Positions 1 to 7,851 of a stretch of 64,000 bases of DNA are shown in pieces (position 1 is the first letter of the stretch; each line of letters begins with the position of its first letter). The stretch covers positions 1-64,000 of the forward strand of contig NZ_JAJFOW010000034.1 of NCBI RefSeq assembly GCF_020731285.1, in the 5' to 3' direction. A model generated the notes under the pieces. The model was not told the origin of the DNA. It worked only from the letters and a program-made list of their open reading frames with translations, and ran no database searches. The translations under genes and the position numbers were made by a program. The DNA is from Cohnella baijiui (GTDB taxonomy: Bacteria > Bacillota > Bacilli > Paenibacillales > Paenibacillaceae).

Positions 1-978
1 CAAGCTTCGGTCCAGCGATTGCTGAATGGCTTGAGCGTTTTCGAAGATTCGTACGCCAGGCAGATCCAGAGGTGGATTTCCATCCTCGAGCAAAACCGAA
101 CGAACAGCTGCCAAGTTATCCTTAGCGATCTCGGCTTCAGGCGTGGTCTCTTTTTCGACTTGTTTTTCGATTTCCCGGATGCCGCGAAGAGTTTTCTTGA
201 TACCCGTTTTCAACTTACGATCCGCGTCCACCACGGGCTTGGCGATGTCTTTCAGGTAATGATACTGGCAGTACTGGTAGGGAACATTTGGCCAAAGGCT
301 TGCCATAGCTAGCCGAATCGATTGCTGTCCGTCGCTAACGAGACCAATGACCGGAAATCCGAGATCCTTTACGGGCTGCAGAAGTGCTTGAAGTTCGCTA
401 GACGATCCGCTTTTTAAATTTTGGGCCGCCAAGATCGTGCCGCTGAATACTTCACGAACGACGTAAAGAGTCTCATTGCCTTTCTCGGGCTGAACGCCGT
501 CCATGGAGAGCATAATCCCTCGGTTTTGTTGAACAACACGTTCTAACTCCAAACGGATTTGCTCCGTAACCGAAGCCCTTAGCAGGGTTAGATAGCGCTC
601 GTATAGGCGCATGGAATTGCGCACGGATGTTGCGATTCCGCGTCTCGTAAGCTCTTCGGTGATTTCGGCAATGGTTTGATGATGCTTGAATCGAAGTTCT
701 CCGACGAGAGCCAATACGTCAAAGCCGTATGAGGTATGTTTCATGCAGAGCGCGTCTGCCTCAGCAGAACGAAAATAGCGGGTGAGGTTTCCGCACTCCT
801 CGTGAGGGCAGTGGTAAGCCATATTCCACACTTGAATGACGCCATGGAGCGTGGAAATATTCTTTTTCCACGCGGTATGGTGCCGTCTCAATTTACGGCC
901 GCAGTCAGGGCAATCCTCGATCTCTGCACGAAAGTATATTTTCTTTTCGGGTACAATTCGATTTTTGGGCAAGGGCAT
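1..978 (-). CDS. IS transposase (DDE/MULE-like), C-terminus cut by window edge
   Basis: An uninterrupted reading frame runs from an ATG at 978 (ribosome site GGAGG a few bases upstream) off the left edge of the window, at least 326 residues. The N-terminus has a zinc-ribbon pattern (CPDCG at about residue 23, then CPHEECG), which is usual for DNA-binding ends of transposases. The middle has MDGVQPEKGNETLYVVRE followed about 60 residues later by GLVSDGQQSIR and then CQYHYLKD; these look like the first two acidic residues and the C/H motif of a MULE-type DDE transposase. The IS family was not assigned. Codon use is less GC-rich than in neighbouring genes, fitting a mobile element. It abuts a truncated group II intron, so it probably inserted into that intron. 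Confidence 0.85.
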   Translation of the reverse strand, partial: MPLPKNRIVPEKKIYFRAEIEDCPDCGRKLRRHHTAWKKNISTLHGVIQVWNMAYHCPHEECGNLTRYFRSAEADALCMKHTSYGFDVLALVGELRFKHHQTIAEITEELTRRGIATSVRNSMRLYERYLTLLRASVTEQIRLELERVVQQNRGIMLSMDGVQPEKGNETLYVVREVFSGTILAAQNLKSGSSSELQALLQPVKDLGFPVIGLVSDGQQSIRLAMASLWPNVPYQYCQYHYLKDIAKPVVDADRKLKTGIKKTLRGIREIEKQVEKETTPEAEIAKDNLAAVRSVLLEDGNPPLDLPGVRIFENAQAIQQSLDRSL

Positions 979-1068
979 AAAGAAGGACCTCCGTCAATGA
1001 ACTAATAAATACTTCGACAGAGGTCTTGGAATATCCTGTTAGTTAATTGGACATTCGTAGTTTTTTTT
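1..1068 (-). mobile_element. Insertion sequence, right end at about 1060-1068
   Basis: The transposase and its roughly 85-bp upstream flank form the visible part of the element. The outer boundary is placed where recognisable group II intron sequence stops (about 1069). The terminal stretch includes the run of T at 1061-1068. The other end, and so the terminal inverted repeat and target duplication, lie outside the window, so the exact boundary is an estimate. Confidence 0.5.
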
Positions 1069-1347
1069 CCCCGCAGGCCTCCCCAGATAAGAACGTCATC
1101 TTTCCGCCCACACCTGCCCAAGTTTACGGCTGCAGCCCTTGGCAGCTTTAGATTTCGTCATGTATAGGTGACTCATCCAACTGCAACCGCCTCAAATTGG
1201 ATTCGTGTACCTCAGGTCGTGCGTTTGCCTCCAGCTTCCTTCAGATTCCGCCTCGCGGCGGACACCCTTGCTCTTGGCTAATGGTAGGCGCTTGCCAGCC
1301 CCCATTCCGGACTTTCACCGTAGAGATGACGCCCATGCTGGGCGTAC
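1069..1347 (-). mobile_element. Group IIC intron, 5' ribozyme fragment (domain I region)
   Basis: Read on the minus strand from 1347, the sequence begins GTACGCCCAGCATGGGCG and contains GGTGAAAGTCC, CAAGGGTGTCCG, GGAATCTGAAGGAAGC, GAGGCAAAC, CTGAGGTACACGAA, TTGGATGAGT and GGGGAGGCCTG in order. From memory this order and spacing match the 5' ribozyme half of bacterial group IIC introns such as that of Oceanobacillus iheyensis. The fragment starts four bases after the U-tract of the araB terminator, the known target type for class C introns. No maturase ORF follows; the sequence stops at about 1069, where the insertion sequence begins. It is therefore a truncated, probably inactive intron unless its remainder continues beyond the IS outside the window. 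Confidence 0.82.
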
Positions 1348-1350
1348 CAC

Positions 1351-1384
1351 CAAAAAGCCGCTGCGCCCTCCCGGGCACAACGGC
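1351..1384 (-). terminator. Rho-independent terminator of araB
   Basis: On the minus strand a 12-bp stem (10 of 12 pairs; arms 1357-1368 and 1373-1384) with a 4-base loop is followed by TTTTT. It lies 22 bases after the araB stop codon. It is also the insertion target of the group IIC intron fragment. Confidence 0.88.
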
Positions 1385-1405
1385 TCTAAGCGTCGCTCCT
1401 GCACC

Positions 1406-3079
1406 TTACCGCGAAGCCTCGTCCTTCAGCGTCCTCAGCCGCTTCATGACGTCGTTCGCCCCGCGGCCGAAGTAGTCGTGCAGCGCGCGGTACTCGGCGT
1501 ACAGGCGCTCGTAGACGGCGACGTTTTCCGGGATCGGCTTAAACGTCTCCTCCCGCACCCGCGCCATCGCCTTCGCCGCCTCGACCACGTTGTCGTAGCC
1601 GCCCTTCGCGCTCCCCGCCGCGACGGCCCCGAACATCGCCGCCCCGACGGCCGGCGTCTGCTTCGAGTCCGCCACCTTGATCTCCCGGTTCGTCACGTCC
1701 GCGTAGATCTGCATCAACAGCCGGTTTTTCTGCGGCAGGCCGCCGCAGGCGTACACCTCGCGCACCGGTACACCGCTGCCGTGGAACGCGTCGATGATCG
1801 TCCGCGTCCCGAACGCCGTCGCCTCCAACAGCGCCCGGTACACTTCCTCCGGCTTCGTCTGCAGCGAGTAGCCGACGATGACGCCGCTCAAGTTCGTGTC
1901 CACGAGCACGGAGCGGTTGCCGTTCCACCAGTCGAGCGCCACGAGCCCCGTCTGCCCCGGCCGATACCGTGACGCCTGCTCGGTCAGCCACTGGTGCACG
2001 TCCACGCCCTCCTGCGCAGCCGCTTCCTTCACATACGCCGGCACGCCCTCCTCGACGAACCATTCGAAGATGTCGCCCACCGCCGACTGGCCGGCCTCGT
2101 AGCCCAGATAGCCGGGGATGATGCCATCCTCGACGACGCCGCACATGCCTTCGACTTCCACTTCCTCCGCGCCGAGCAGCATATGGCAGATCGACGTGCC
2201 CATCGCCATGACGAGCTTGCCCTCGGAGACGACGCCGACCGCCGGCACCGCCGCATGCGCGTCCACGTTGCCTACCGCCACCGCCGTCCCTGCCCGAAGG
2301 CCGGTCAGCGCCGCCATCTCCGGCGTCAGCTCTCCCGCCTTCGTGCCGAGCGGCGCGATGTCGCCCCGCAGTTTCGTCGCGGTCAGATCGGCGAGGCGGG
2401 GATCCAGTGCGGCGAAGAAGTCCCTGCTCGGGTAGCCCTCGCGCTTGTGCCAGATCGCCTTGTAGCCGGCCGTGCAGCTGTTGCGGATGAGCGTGCCGGT
2501 CAACTGCGAGATAACCCAGTCGGTCGCTTCGGTGAACCGGTCCGTCGCCTCGTACACCTCGGGTGCCTCGTTCAGAATTTGCCATACCTTGGCGATCATC
2601 CACTCGGACGAGATTTTCCCGCCGTAGCGGGGTAGGAACTTCTCTCCGCGTGCGGCCGCGATCGCGTTGAGCCGGTCGGCCTCGTCCTGCGCCGCATGGT
2701 GCTTCCACAGCTTCACCCAGCCGTGCGGGTGATCCCGCCACTGTGGCGTGAGGCACAGGGGCACGCCCTGCGCGTCGATCGGCAGCATCGTGCATGCCGT
2801 AAAGTCGATGCCGAGACCGATGACCTCCTCCGGCGGGATTCCGGCATCGCGCAGGACGGCGGGCACCGAGCGGCGCAGCACCTCCAGGTAGTCGTCCGGA
2901 TGCTGCAGCGCCCAGTCGTGTCCGAGGGGACGGCCGGAGCCCGGCAGCCGCTCGTCGATGACCCCGTGCGGATACGGGGTGACGTGATCGGCGATCTCCC
3001 GCCCGTTCGACAGATCGACGAGCACCGCGCGCCCCGACTGGGTGCCGTAGTCGATGCCGATGGCATAATTATGGCTCAT
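1406..3079 (-). CDS. araB: L-ribulokinase
   Basis: This 557-residue FGGY-family kinase phosphorylates L-ribulose to L-ribulose 5-phosphate in arabinose catabolism, in the cytoplasm. The N-terminus carries the actin-like ATPase phosphate motif (AIGIDYGTQSGRAVLVD), then GLGIDFTACTMLP; the C-terminal half has GTSICHMLLG and the FGGY signature region CGGLPQKNRLLMQIYADV. Length equals the usual AraB length of about 560. The ATG is preceded by AGGAGGATCAC. It follows araD by 66 bases and is the last gene of an araD-araB transcript that starts at the AraR-controlled promoter at 3918-3947 and ends at the terminator at 1351-1384. Only the later steps of the pathway are present; no araA isomerase or arabinose transporter is seen nearby. 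Confidence 0.96.
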   Translation of the reverse strand: MSHNYAIGIDYGTQSGRAVLVDLSNGREIADHVTPYPHGVIDERLPGSGRPLGHDWALQHPDDYLEVLRRSVPAVLRDAGIPPEEVIGLGIDFTACTMLPIDAQGVPLCLTPQWRDHPHGWVKLWKHHAAQDEADRLNAIAAARGEKFLPRYGGKISSEWMIAKVWQILNEAPEVYEATDRFTEATDWVISQLTGTLIRNSCTAGYKAIWHKREGYPSRDFFAALDPRLADLTATKLRGDIAPLGTKAGELTPEMAALTGLRAGTAVAVGNVDAHAAVPAVGVVSEGKLVMAMGTSICHMLLGAEEVEVEGMCGVVEDGIIPGYLGYEAGQSAVGDIFEWFVEEGVPAYVKEAAAQEGVDVHQWLTEQASRYRPGQTGLVALDWWNGNRSVLVDTNLSGVIVGYSLQTKPEEVYRALLEATAFGTRTIIDAFHGSGVPVREVYACGGLPQKNRLLMQIYADVTNREIKVADSKQTPAVGAAMFGAVAAGSAKGGYDNVVEAAKAMARVREETFKPIPENVAVYERLYAEYRALHDYFGRGANDVMKRLRTLKDEASR

Positions 3080-3145
3080 GTGATCCTCCTATGCGGATGA
3101 AATAATAAATGGGAGCGGTTGCAAATTGGCGAGCGAAACCCGCCG

Positions 3146-3874
3146 TCAGCGGGACGACTCCGTTCTCCGCGCGCCGCCGCGATCCCCTGGCTGTCCGTAA
3201 TAAGCGTTCGCCCCGTGCTTGCGCAAGTAATGTTTGTTCAGCAGCGCTTGCTGCATGGAGGGGATCCCCGCGTTTAACTGACGGGTATGATACGCCATCT
3301 TGGCCACTTCCTCCAGCACGACCGCGTTGTGCAGGGCGTCCGTCGCATCCTTGCCCCACGCGAACGGAGCATGGCTGTAGACGAGCACGCCGGGTACCTG
3401 CAGCGGATCGACGCCGTCGAACGTCTCCACGATCACATGGCCCGTCTCCCGCTCGTAAGCGCCTTCGATTTCCTTCGTCGTCATCGGCCGGGTGCAGGGG
3501 ATCGTCCCGTAAAAATAATCGGCCTGCGTCGTTCCGAGCGCGGGAATGCCCTGACCCGCCTGCGACCAAACGGTCGCCCACGGCGAATGCGTGTGCACGA
3601 TTCCCCCGATGCCCGGAAACGCCCGGTACAGTACCAAATGCGTCGGGGTATCGGAAGACGGGCGCAAATCGCCCTCGACGACGTTGCCGTCCGGATCGAC
3701 CACCACCATCTGCTCCGGTCTCAGCTCTTCGTACGGGACGCCGCTCGGCTTGATGACCATCAAGCCCGACTCCCGGTCGAAGCCGCTGACGTTGCCCCAC
3801 GTGAACGTCACCAATCCGTACTTCGGCAGCTCCGCGTTCGCCTGGCATACCGCTTCTTTAAGTGCCTCCAGCAT
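3146..3874 (-). CDS. araD: L-ribulose-5-phosphate 4-epimerase
   Basis: Class II aldolase-family, zinc-dependent epimerase of 242 residues. It converts L-ribulose 5-phosphate to D-xylulose 5-phosphate, which enters the pentose phosphate pathway. Visible motifs are TWGNVSGFDR, the substrate loop KPSGVPYEEL, SSDTPTHLVLYR, the zinc ligands in GIVHTHSPWAT, and YSHAPFAWG near the C-terminus. A longer frame extends ten residues upstream, but the ATG at 3874 has GGAGGTGTATCT in front of it and gives the standard AraD N-terminus (MLEALKEAV), so it is preferred. First gene of the araD-araB unit, with its promoter and AraR operator 45-75 bases upstream. Confidence 0.95.
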   Translation of the reverse strand: MLEALKEAVCQANAELPKYGLVTFTWGNVSGFDRESGLMVIKPSGVPYEELRPEQMVVVDPDGNVVEGDLRPSSDTPTHLVLYRAFPGIGGIVHTHSPWATVWSQAGQGIPALGTTQADYFYGTIPCTRPMTTKEIEGAYERETGHVIVETFDGVDPLQVPGVLVYSHAPFAWGKDATDALHNAVVLEEVAKMAYHTRQLNAGIPSMQQALLNKHYLRKHGANAYYGQPGDRGGARRTESSR

Positions 3875-3917
3875 AGATACACCTCCATCGAAACGAGCCG
3901 TCATGGTCTACGGGAAC

Positions 3918-3947
3918 ATTATACACTTGTACGTACATGTATGTCGA
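3918..3947 (-). promoter_or_regulatory. araD-araB promoter with AraR operator
   Basis: On the minus strand, TCGACA (3942-3947) and TATAAT (3918-3923) are separated by 18 bases. The spacer holds CATGTACGTACAAG, centred on the palindrome GTACGTAC, which matches the B. subtilis AraR operator consensus ATTTGTACGTACAAAT. An operator between -35 and -10 would block polymerase directly. The same core occurs upstream of araR. Confidence 0.85.
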
Positions 3948-3992
3948 TAGTAGGTTCGCAAGCAACAGGTTGTCCGATCATGAAACATCGCG

Positions 3993-4029
3993 AAAAAAAC
4001 AAAAACCGACCCGCGCAAAGCGGATCGGC
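3993..4029 (-). terminator. Rho-independent terminator of araR
   Basis: Minus-strand hairpin CCGATCCGC-TTTGC-GCGGGTCGG (one G-U pair) followed by TTTTTG and seven more T. It lies between araR and the araD promoter, so araR and araDB are separate transcripts. Confidence 0.88.
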
Positions 4030-4105
4030 ACTCCTCTGGCGTAAATGCCGTTGCCTGGCGTCACGCTCGGAATACGGACAGCGCAACGGTCTGCTCGGCT
4101 GTGCT

Positions 4106-5203
4106 CTACGATCGCAAAGGAGCGGTCGACGCCCGCACGACCAGTTTCGGCTCGTAGAGCTTGCCCTGCCGCGGGGAAGGCCGCCGGCCCTCGAGACGGT
4201 CCAGCAGCAGGCCGACCGCGTCTTCTCCCATTTGCGCCTTCGGGTGCGCCACCGTCGTCAGCTTGATCTCGGTCGCCGTCGCCAGGAACGAGTCGTCGAA
4301 GCCCGTGAGCGACAGATCTTCGGGCACCCGCAGCCCCGCCTCTCGAACGACATCCAGCAGCGCCACCGCGAGCTCGTCGTTGTAGCAAACGATCGCCGTC
4401 GGCGGCTCGGCGTCGGAGAGCAGCTGGCGGAGCGCTTCCCCGGGCCTGCCGATCTTGTCCTCGGTCGCATAGCGCACGAGCAGCTCCGGGGGCACGGTAA
4501 GCTGCCGGTCCCGGTGGGCTTGCAAAAAGCCTTTCATCCGCTGCACGCCTTGCATATCGTCGGCCTTGAAGAAGCCCGCGATCCGGCGGTGGCCCAGGGC
4601 GATCAGATGCTCCGCCGCGAGGCGCCCGCCCGCCGCGTCGTCCAGCTTTACGCAAGGCCAGTCCAAGTCCGGATACTGCTCGTTGATCATGATCATCGGG
4701 ATGCCGTGATATTCCAGCGCCATATAGGCTTCGAAGTTCGGGTTGCCTTCCGCGCTTTTCGTCGGTTCGACGATCAGGCCGCTTACGCCCTGCGTCAGCA
4801 TCGTCTCCAGGCTTTCGCGCTCCCGGTCCTTGCGGTTGTCCGTGCTGGATAAGAGCAGGCGGTAGCCCCTCGCTTTGAGGGCGGCCTCGGCTCCGCGCAC
4901 GATGGACGGGAAAATGTAGTCCGAGATATAGGTCGTGACGAGCCCGATTGTTTTACTGACGCCTGCGGAACGCCGCTCGGCCGGCTGCCGCGACACGAAC
5001 GTCCCTTTGCCCTGCTCGCGGTTGAGCCATCCCTCCTGTACCAGCTCGCCGATCGATTGGCGGACGGTCTGCCGGCTCAGGCCGAATTGCTCGGACAGCT
5101 CGTTCTCCGAAGGCAGCTTGTCGCCCGGCAGGTACCGTCCCCCGGCGATCCAGGATACGAGTTCTTCTTTTAATTGCAAATATTTGGGGGACTGCGCGTT
5201 CAA
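4106..5203 (-). CDS. araR: Arabinose operon repressor, GntR DNA-binding domain fused to LacI-type sensor
   Basis: Transcriptional repressor of about 365 residues. The first 75 residues are a GntR winged helix (PGDKLPSENELSEQFGLSR, then REQGKGTFV). The rest is a periplasmic-binding-protein-like ligand domain of LacI type (IGLVTTYISDYIFPSIVRG, LTGFDDSFLA). This chimeric architecture is diagnostic of AraR, which releases DNA on binding L-arabinose. Two starts are possible: GTG at 5212 without a good ribosome site, and TTG at 5203 preceded by GAGGTGAACGGA; the latter is chosen. Operators matching the AraR consensus lie upstream of araR itself and of araD, indicating autoregulation and control of catabolism. 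Confidence 0.95.
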   Translation of the reverse strand: MNAQSPKYLQLKEELVSWIAGGRYLPGDKLPSENELSEQFGLSRQTVRQSIGELVQEGWLNREQGKGTFVSRQPAERRSAGVSKTIGLVTTYISDYIFPSIVRGAEAALKARGYRLLLSSTDNRKDRERESLETMLTQGVSGLIVEPTKSAEGNPNFEAYMALEYHGIPMIMINEQYPDLDWPCVKLDDAAGGRLAAEHLIALGHRRIAGFFKADDMQGVQRMKGFLQAHRDRQLTVPPELLVRYATEDKIGRPGEALRQLLSDAEPPTAIVCYNDELAVALLDVVREAGLRVPEDLSLTGFDDSFLATATEIKLTTVAHPKAQMGEDAVGLLLDRLEGRRPSPRQGKLYEPKLVVRASTAPLRS

Positions 5204-5241
5204 TCCGTTCACCTCATGCGAAGGTATTGGCTGTAATGACC

Positions 5242-5275
5242 ATTATACCATACCATGCAACTTGTACGTACATTC
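5242..5275 (-). promoter_or_regulatory. araR promoter region with AraR operator
   Basis: The operator-like sequence ACTTGTACGTACATTC spans 5260-5275 and shares the core TTGTACGTACA with the araD operator. On the minus strand TATAAT at 5242-5247 is a good -10 box; no strong -35 is visible, and the operator covers the -35 position. This fits negative autoregulation. Confidence 0.8.
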
Positions 5276-5311
5276 GAGTCCGAGCCGCTCTGGCATGAGC
5301 GTGAACGCATG

Positions 5312-5348
5312 AAAAAAAGGGAAGACGTCCGATGGGGACAGCCTTCCC
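5312..5348 (-). terminator. Rho-independent terminator of the HAD phosphatase gene
   Basis: Minus-strand stem GGGAAGGCTGTCC with GGACGTCTTCCC, followed by seven T. It lies 12 bases past the stop codon of the HAD gene and upstream of the araR promoter. Confidence 0.85.
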
Positions 5349-5359
5349 GTTCCTTTCCT

Positions 5360-6034
5360 TTATCGTGCGCTTCCCGGCGATTGCAGGTGCGCGAGGATCG
5401 CGTCCAGCTTCTGGCCGTCCAGCGACGGGACGACGAGGTCCGCCTCGGAGAAGTCCATGTTCGCCGTCATCGGATTAGGCACAACGACGCCGTAGAGACC
5501 GGCGCCCTTGGCCGCCCGGAGGCCGTTCAGCGAGTCCTCGATCGCGACAGCTTGACTGCCCTCGAGGCCGAACGAGACGAGCGCGCGCTTGTACAGCGCC
5601 GGATCCGGCTTCACCCGCTCCACGTCGTCGGCGGTATGGATCGCATCGAAATACGGCAGCAGGCCGAAGCGCTGCAGATGCGGCTCGATCCATTTCCGGT
5701 AGGAGCTCGTCGCCAGCCCGACCTTCAAGCCGAGCCTCTTGGCCTCTTCTAGCGCGTCCAGGACGCCTGGCAGCAGCGGCACGTGATGCACCGCCCCGTA
5801 ATAATAATCGTTGAACATCTCGTCGATCGCCTTGCGGTCGACGGGACGGCCCGTCCCCGCCTCCAGCTCCCGATAGGGGTCGAACGGACCGTGCATCGTG
5901 CCGATCGCCTCCGCCCACAGCGCCAGCGGCAACTCTAGATCGTGCTTGCGAAAGACGTTGCGAAACGCTTCGTAAGCCACCGTCTCCGTGTCCATAATCG
6001 TTCCGTCGAAATCGAATACGACCGCTTTGATCAA
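5360..6034 (-). CDS. HAD-superfamily phosphatase, beta-phosphoglucomutase-like
   Basis: Haloacid dehalogenase-type hydrolase of about 224 residues, likely a cytoplasmic sugar-phosphate phosphatase or phosphoglucomutase. Motif I is VVFDFDGTIMDTE at the N-terminus (nucleophile Asp and acid/base Asp), motif II is ATSSYRKW, the lysine motif is RVKPDPALY, and motif III/IV is VAIEDSLNGLRAAKGAG. The helical cap between motifs I and II is of C1 type. The frame can start at a TTG at 6049, but a TTG at 6034 has GGAG nine bases upstream and gives MIKAVVFDFDG, so it is preferred. It stands alone between araR and the divergent map gene. The substrate cannot be read from sequence. Confidence 0.85.
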   Translation of the reverse strand: MIKAVVFDFDGTIMDTETVAYEAFRNVFRKHDLELPLALWAEAIGTMHGPFDPYRELEAGTGRPVDRKAIDEMFNDYYYGAVHHVPLLPGVLDALEEAKRLGLKVGLATSSYRKWIEPHLQRFGLLPYFDAIHTADDVERVKPDPALYKRALVSFGLEGSQAVAIEDSLNGLRAAKGAGLYGVVVPNPMTANMDFSEADLVVPSLDGQKLDAILAHLQSPGSAR

Positions 6035-6239
6035 TCTCGCCCACTCCAATCCCGATCTGTCATAGGCGGACGCGACTTACGCGCCGCCTCTTCTTCTTCT
6101 CCGCCCCGCCCCCTCATTCCTGCGCAAGCGACGAACCATCGATCCGCTGCTTGACGATTGCATCCCGCAATCGCACCTGGCGGAAGCCATGAATAGGATG
6201 GGAAGACGGCAGATCGCCGCGCGGCGGTCGCGCGTTCCG

Positions 6240-6269
6240 TTGACTTGCGGCTGCGAAAAGGAGTATGTT
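6240..6269 (+). promoter_or_regulatory. Probable promoter of map
   Basis: TTGACT (6240-6245) and TATGTT (6264-6269) with 18-base spacing, 27 bases upstream of the map start codon. The -10 box is imperfect, so this is a moderate-confidence call. Confidence 0.5.
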
Positions 6270-6296
6270 GGCCCTACCGGAAAGGAGCGAAACGAA

Positions 6297-7049
6297 ATGA
6301 TCACGTTAAAGTCCCCGGGCGAAATCGAACAGATGAAAGCGGCCGGCGCGGTCGTGGCCGCTTGCCACAAGGAGATCGCGAAAGTCATTCGCCCGGGCGT
6401 CACCACTTGGGACATCGAGGAGCTGGTGGAGGACGTGCTGGCCCGCCACGGCGCCAGAGCTTTCACCAAAGGGTATAACGGCTATCGTTACGCGACCTGC
6501 GCCTCGGTGAACGACGTTATCGCGCACGGCTTTCCGAACCGGACGCCGCTGAAGAGCGGGGATCTGGTCAAGATCGATATCGTCGCCGAGCTGGACGGAT
6601 GGCTGGGCGACTCCGCTTGGTGCTACGGTGTCGGGGAGCTGTCGCCGGAGGCGGCGAAGCTGATGCGCGTGACCAAAGAATGCCTCGACATCGGCATCAA
6701 GCACGCCGTCGTCGGCAACCGGGTCGGCGACGCGATGCATTCGCTCCAGCAGCACGCCGAGTCGCACGGGTATTCCTGCGTTCGAGAGCTGATGGCGCAC
6801 GGGATCGGCCGCAAGCTTCACGAAGAGCCCAACTTTATCCATGTCGGAACGCCGGGCAAAGGCTTTCGCTTCAAGGAGGGCATGGTCATCACGATCGAGC
6901 CGATGATCAACGCGGGCACGTGGCAGATGACGATCGACGACGACGGATGGACGGCCCGCACCGCGGACGGCAAGCTGTCCGCCCAATTCGAGCATACGAT
7001 CGCGATCACCAAGGACGGCCCGGTCATTTTGACCGCCCATGACGATTGA
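6297..7049 (+). CDS. map: Methionine aminopeptidase, type I
   Basis: A 250-residue M24-family metallopeptidase that removes the initiator methionine from nascent proteins. Visible are the active-site histidine (DVIAHGFPN), the metal-binding aspartates (KIDIVAELDGWLGDSAWCY), the histidine in MAHGIGRKLHEEPNF, and the glutamates in MVITIEPMINAG and AQFEHTIAI. Length fits a type I enzyme without an N-terminal extension. The ATG at 6297 follows AAAGGAGCGAAACGAA; the longer upstream frame is not supported. It is monocistronic, outside the usual secY-adk-map ribosomal cluster, so it may be a second MetAP like B. subtilis YflG; that is inference. Confidence 0.93.
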   Translation: MITLKSPGEIEQMKAAGAVVAACHKEIAKVIRPGVTTWDIEELVEDVLARHGARAFTKGYNGYRYATCASVNDVIAHGFPNRTPLKSGDLVKIDIVAELDGWLGDSAWCYGVGELSPEAAKLMRVTKECLDIGIKHAVVGNRVGDAMHSLQQHAESHGYSCVRELMAHGIGRKLHEEPNFIHVGTPGKGFRFKEGMVITIEPMINAGTWQMTIDDDGWTARTADGKLSAQFEHTIAITKDGPVILTAHDD

Positions 7050-7113
7050 GCCGCGCAGGGACGGAGACCGGCAGCCGGCCTGCGATTGTGAATGCGAATG
7101 CGAATTAGAACGT

Positions 7114-7150
7114 GCAAGCCGTCCCCTCCTGACGGAAAAGGACGGCTTGC
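7114..7150. terminator. Hairpin between convergent genes, possible terminator
   Basis: A perfect 11-bp inverted repeat (GCAAGCCGTCC and GGACGGCTTGC) lies between the stops of map and the convergent membrane-protein gene. Neither side has a clear T-run, so termination is only suggested by position. Confidence 0.45.
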
Positions 7151-7175
7151 AGCATGCCGGATTGCTCGCTAAATC

Positions 7176-7757
7176 TTAACCGACGCCCAGCCAGTCCGAG
7201 ACGAGCGACAGGACGAGCAGCGCGCCCATCACGCCGCCGGCCGCATAGATTCCGCGGGAAGAGGCGGCGGGCGACCTTTTTTCCCGGTACAGCGAACCGA
7301 TATACAGGAGAAGTCCGACGGCGATGAGAAGCACCTCCATCGCGCTGGCAACAACGGGATAGCGCCAGAGCCCGAACCCGAGCAGCGGCAAATCCCCCCA
7401 GTTCCCGGGCAGGATCGGCATGTCGGCGCGATGCACGAGCAGATCGAGCACCCAATGGCTCATGACCGTGGCGCCGATCGCGATTCCGCCGCGTTTGCCC
7501 CACCGCCGCATGGCCAGCCACCCCGCTATGGCGGAGATCAGCAGCGCGCTTAGCAGCGCGTGCGTGTAATCCGCGTGGATGATGTTTCCTCCATAGGAGA
7601 AAGTTTCCCCGACCGGCTCCAACGTCTCCACCCCAGACAAGTACAAAGGCGCGAAAATGATATCCAAAAGCTGCGTGCTCACCATGAGGGCCCACAATGG
7701 CACCTCGGGCGACCGGGCTTTTACCGCGGCCGCCAATCCGAAATGTCCTGCAAACAT
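7176..7757 (-). CDS. Multi-pass membrane protein, function unknown (YdjM-like fold possible)
   Basis: A 193-residue protein with about five hydrophobic segments. It begins MFAGHFGLAAAVK and has histidines and aspartates in or near the membrane (AGHFG, HADYTHALLSALL, MSHWVLDLLVHRADMP), a pattern resembling membrane-bound metal-dependent hydrolases such as YdjM, though this is only a resemblance. The start ATG at 7757 is 4 bases after the stop of a 29-codon ORF and has GGAGCG upstream. It is the last gene of the hydrolase/TetR/small-peptide unit and is probably controlled by that TetR protein. Confidence 0.7.
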   Translation of the reverse strand: MFAGHFGLAAAVKARSPEVPLWALMVSTQLLDIIFAPLYLSGVETLEPVGETFSYGGNIIHADYTHALLSALLISAIAGWLAMRRWGKRGGIAIGATVMSHWVLDLLVHRADMPILPGNWGDLPLLGFGLWRYPVVASAMEVLLIAVGLLLYIGSLYREKRSPAASSRGIYAAGGVMGALLVLSLVSDWLGVG

Positions 7758-7761
7758 CGCT

Positions 7762-7851
7762 TTACGCTCCTCTCTTCAATCGGGCGCGAACCCGCGCGTC
7801 CAACATGCCGCATCCCACGGCGAACAACAGAACGAACAAGATAAAGCTCAT
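7762..7851 (-). CDS. 29-residue single-span membrane peptide ORF
   Basis: The reading frame ATG at 7851 to TAA at 7762 encodes MSFILFVLLFAVGCGMLDAR followed by RVRARLKRGA-like basic residues minus the overlap, 29 residues in total: one hydrophobic helix then a short Arg/Lys-rich tail. Its ATG overlaps the TetR stop codon as ATGA, and its own stop is 4 bases before the next start, an arrangement typical of translational coupling. The hydrophobic-then-basic pattern fits an inner-membrane peptide with the tail in the cytoplasm. It is too short for most gene callers. Whether it is translated is not shown by sequence alone. Confidence 0.6.
   Translation of the reverse strand: MSFILFVLLFAVGCGMLDARVRARLKRGA

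Noticed and set aside
1..1347. Prophage or genomic island boundary
   Set aside because: Only a transposase and an intron fragment are present; no integrase, phage structural genes or tRNA target.
1205..1972. Plus-strand frames across the intron fragment and araB
   Set aside because: They run through ribozyme sequence and the antisense of araB and have no recognisable product.
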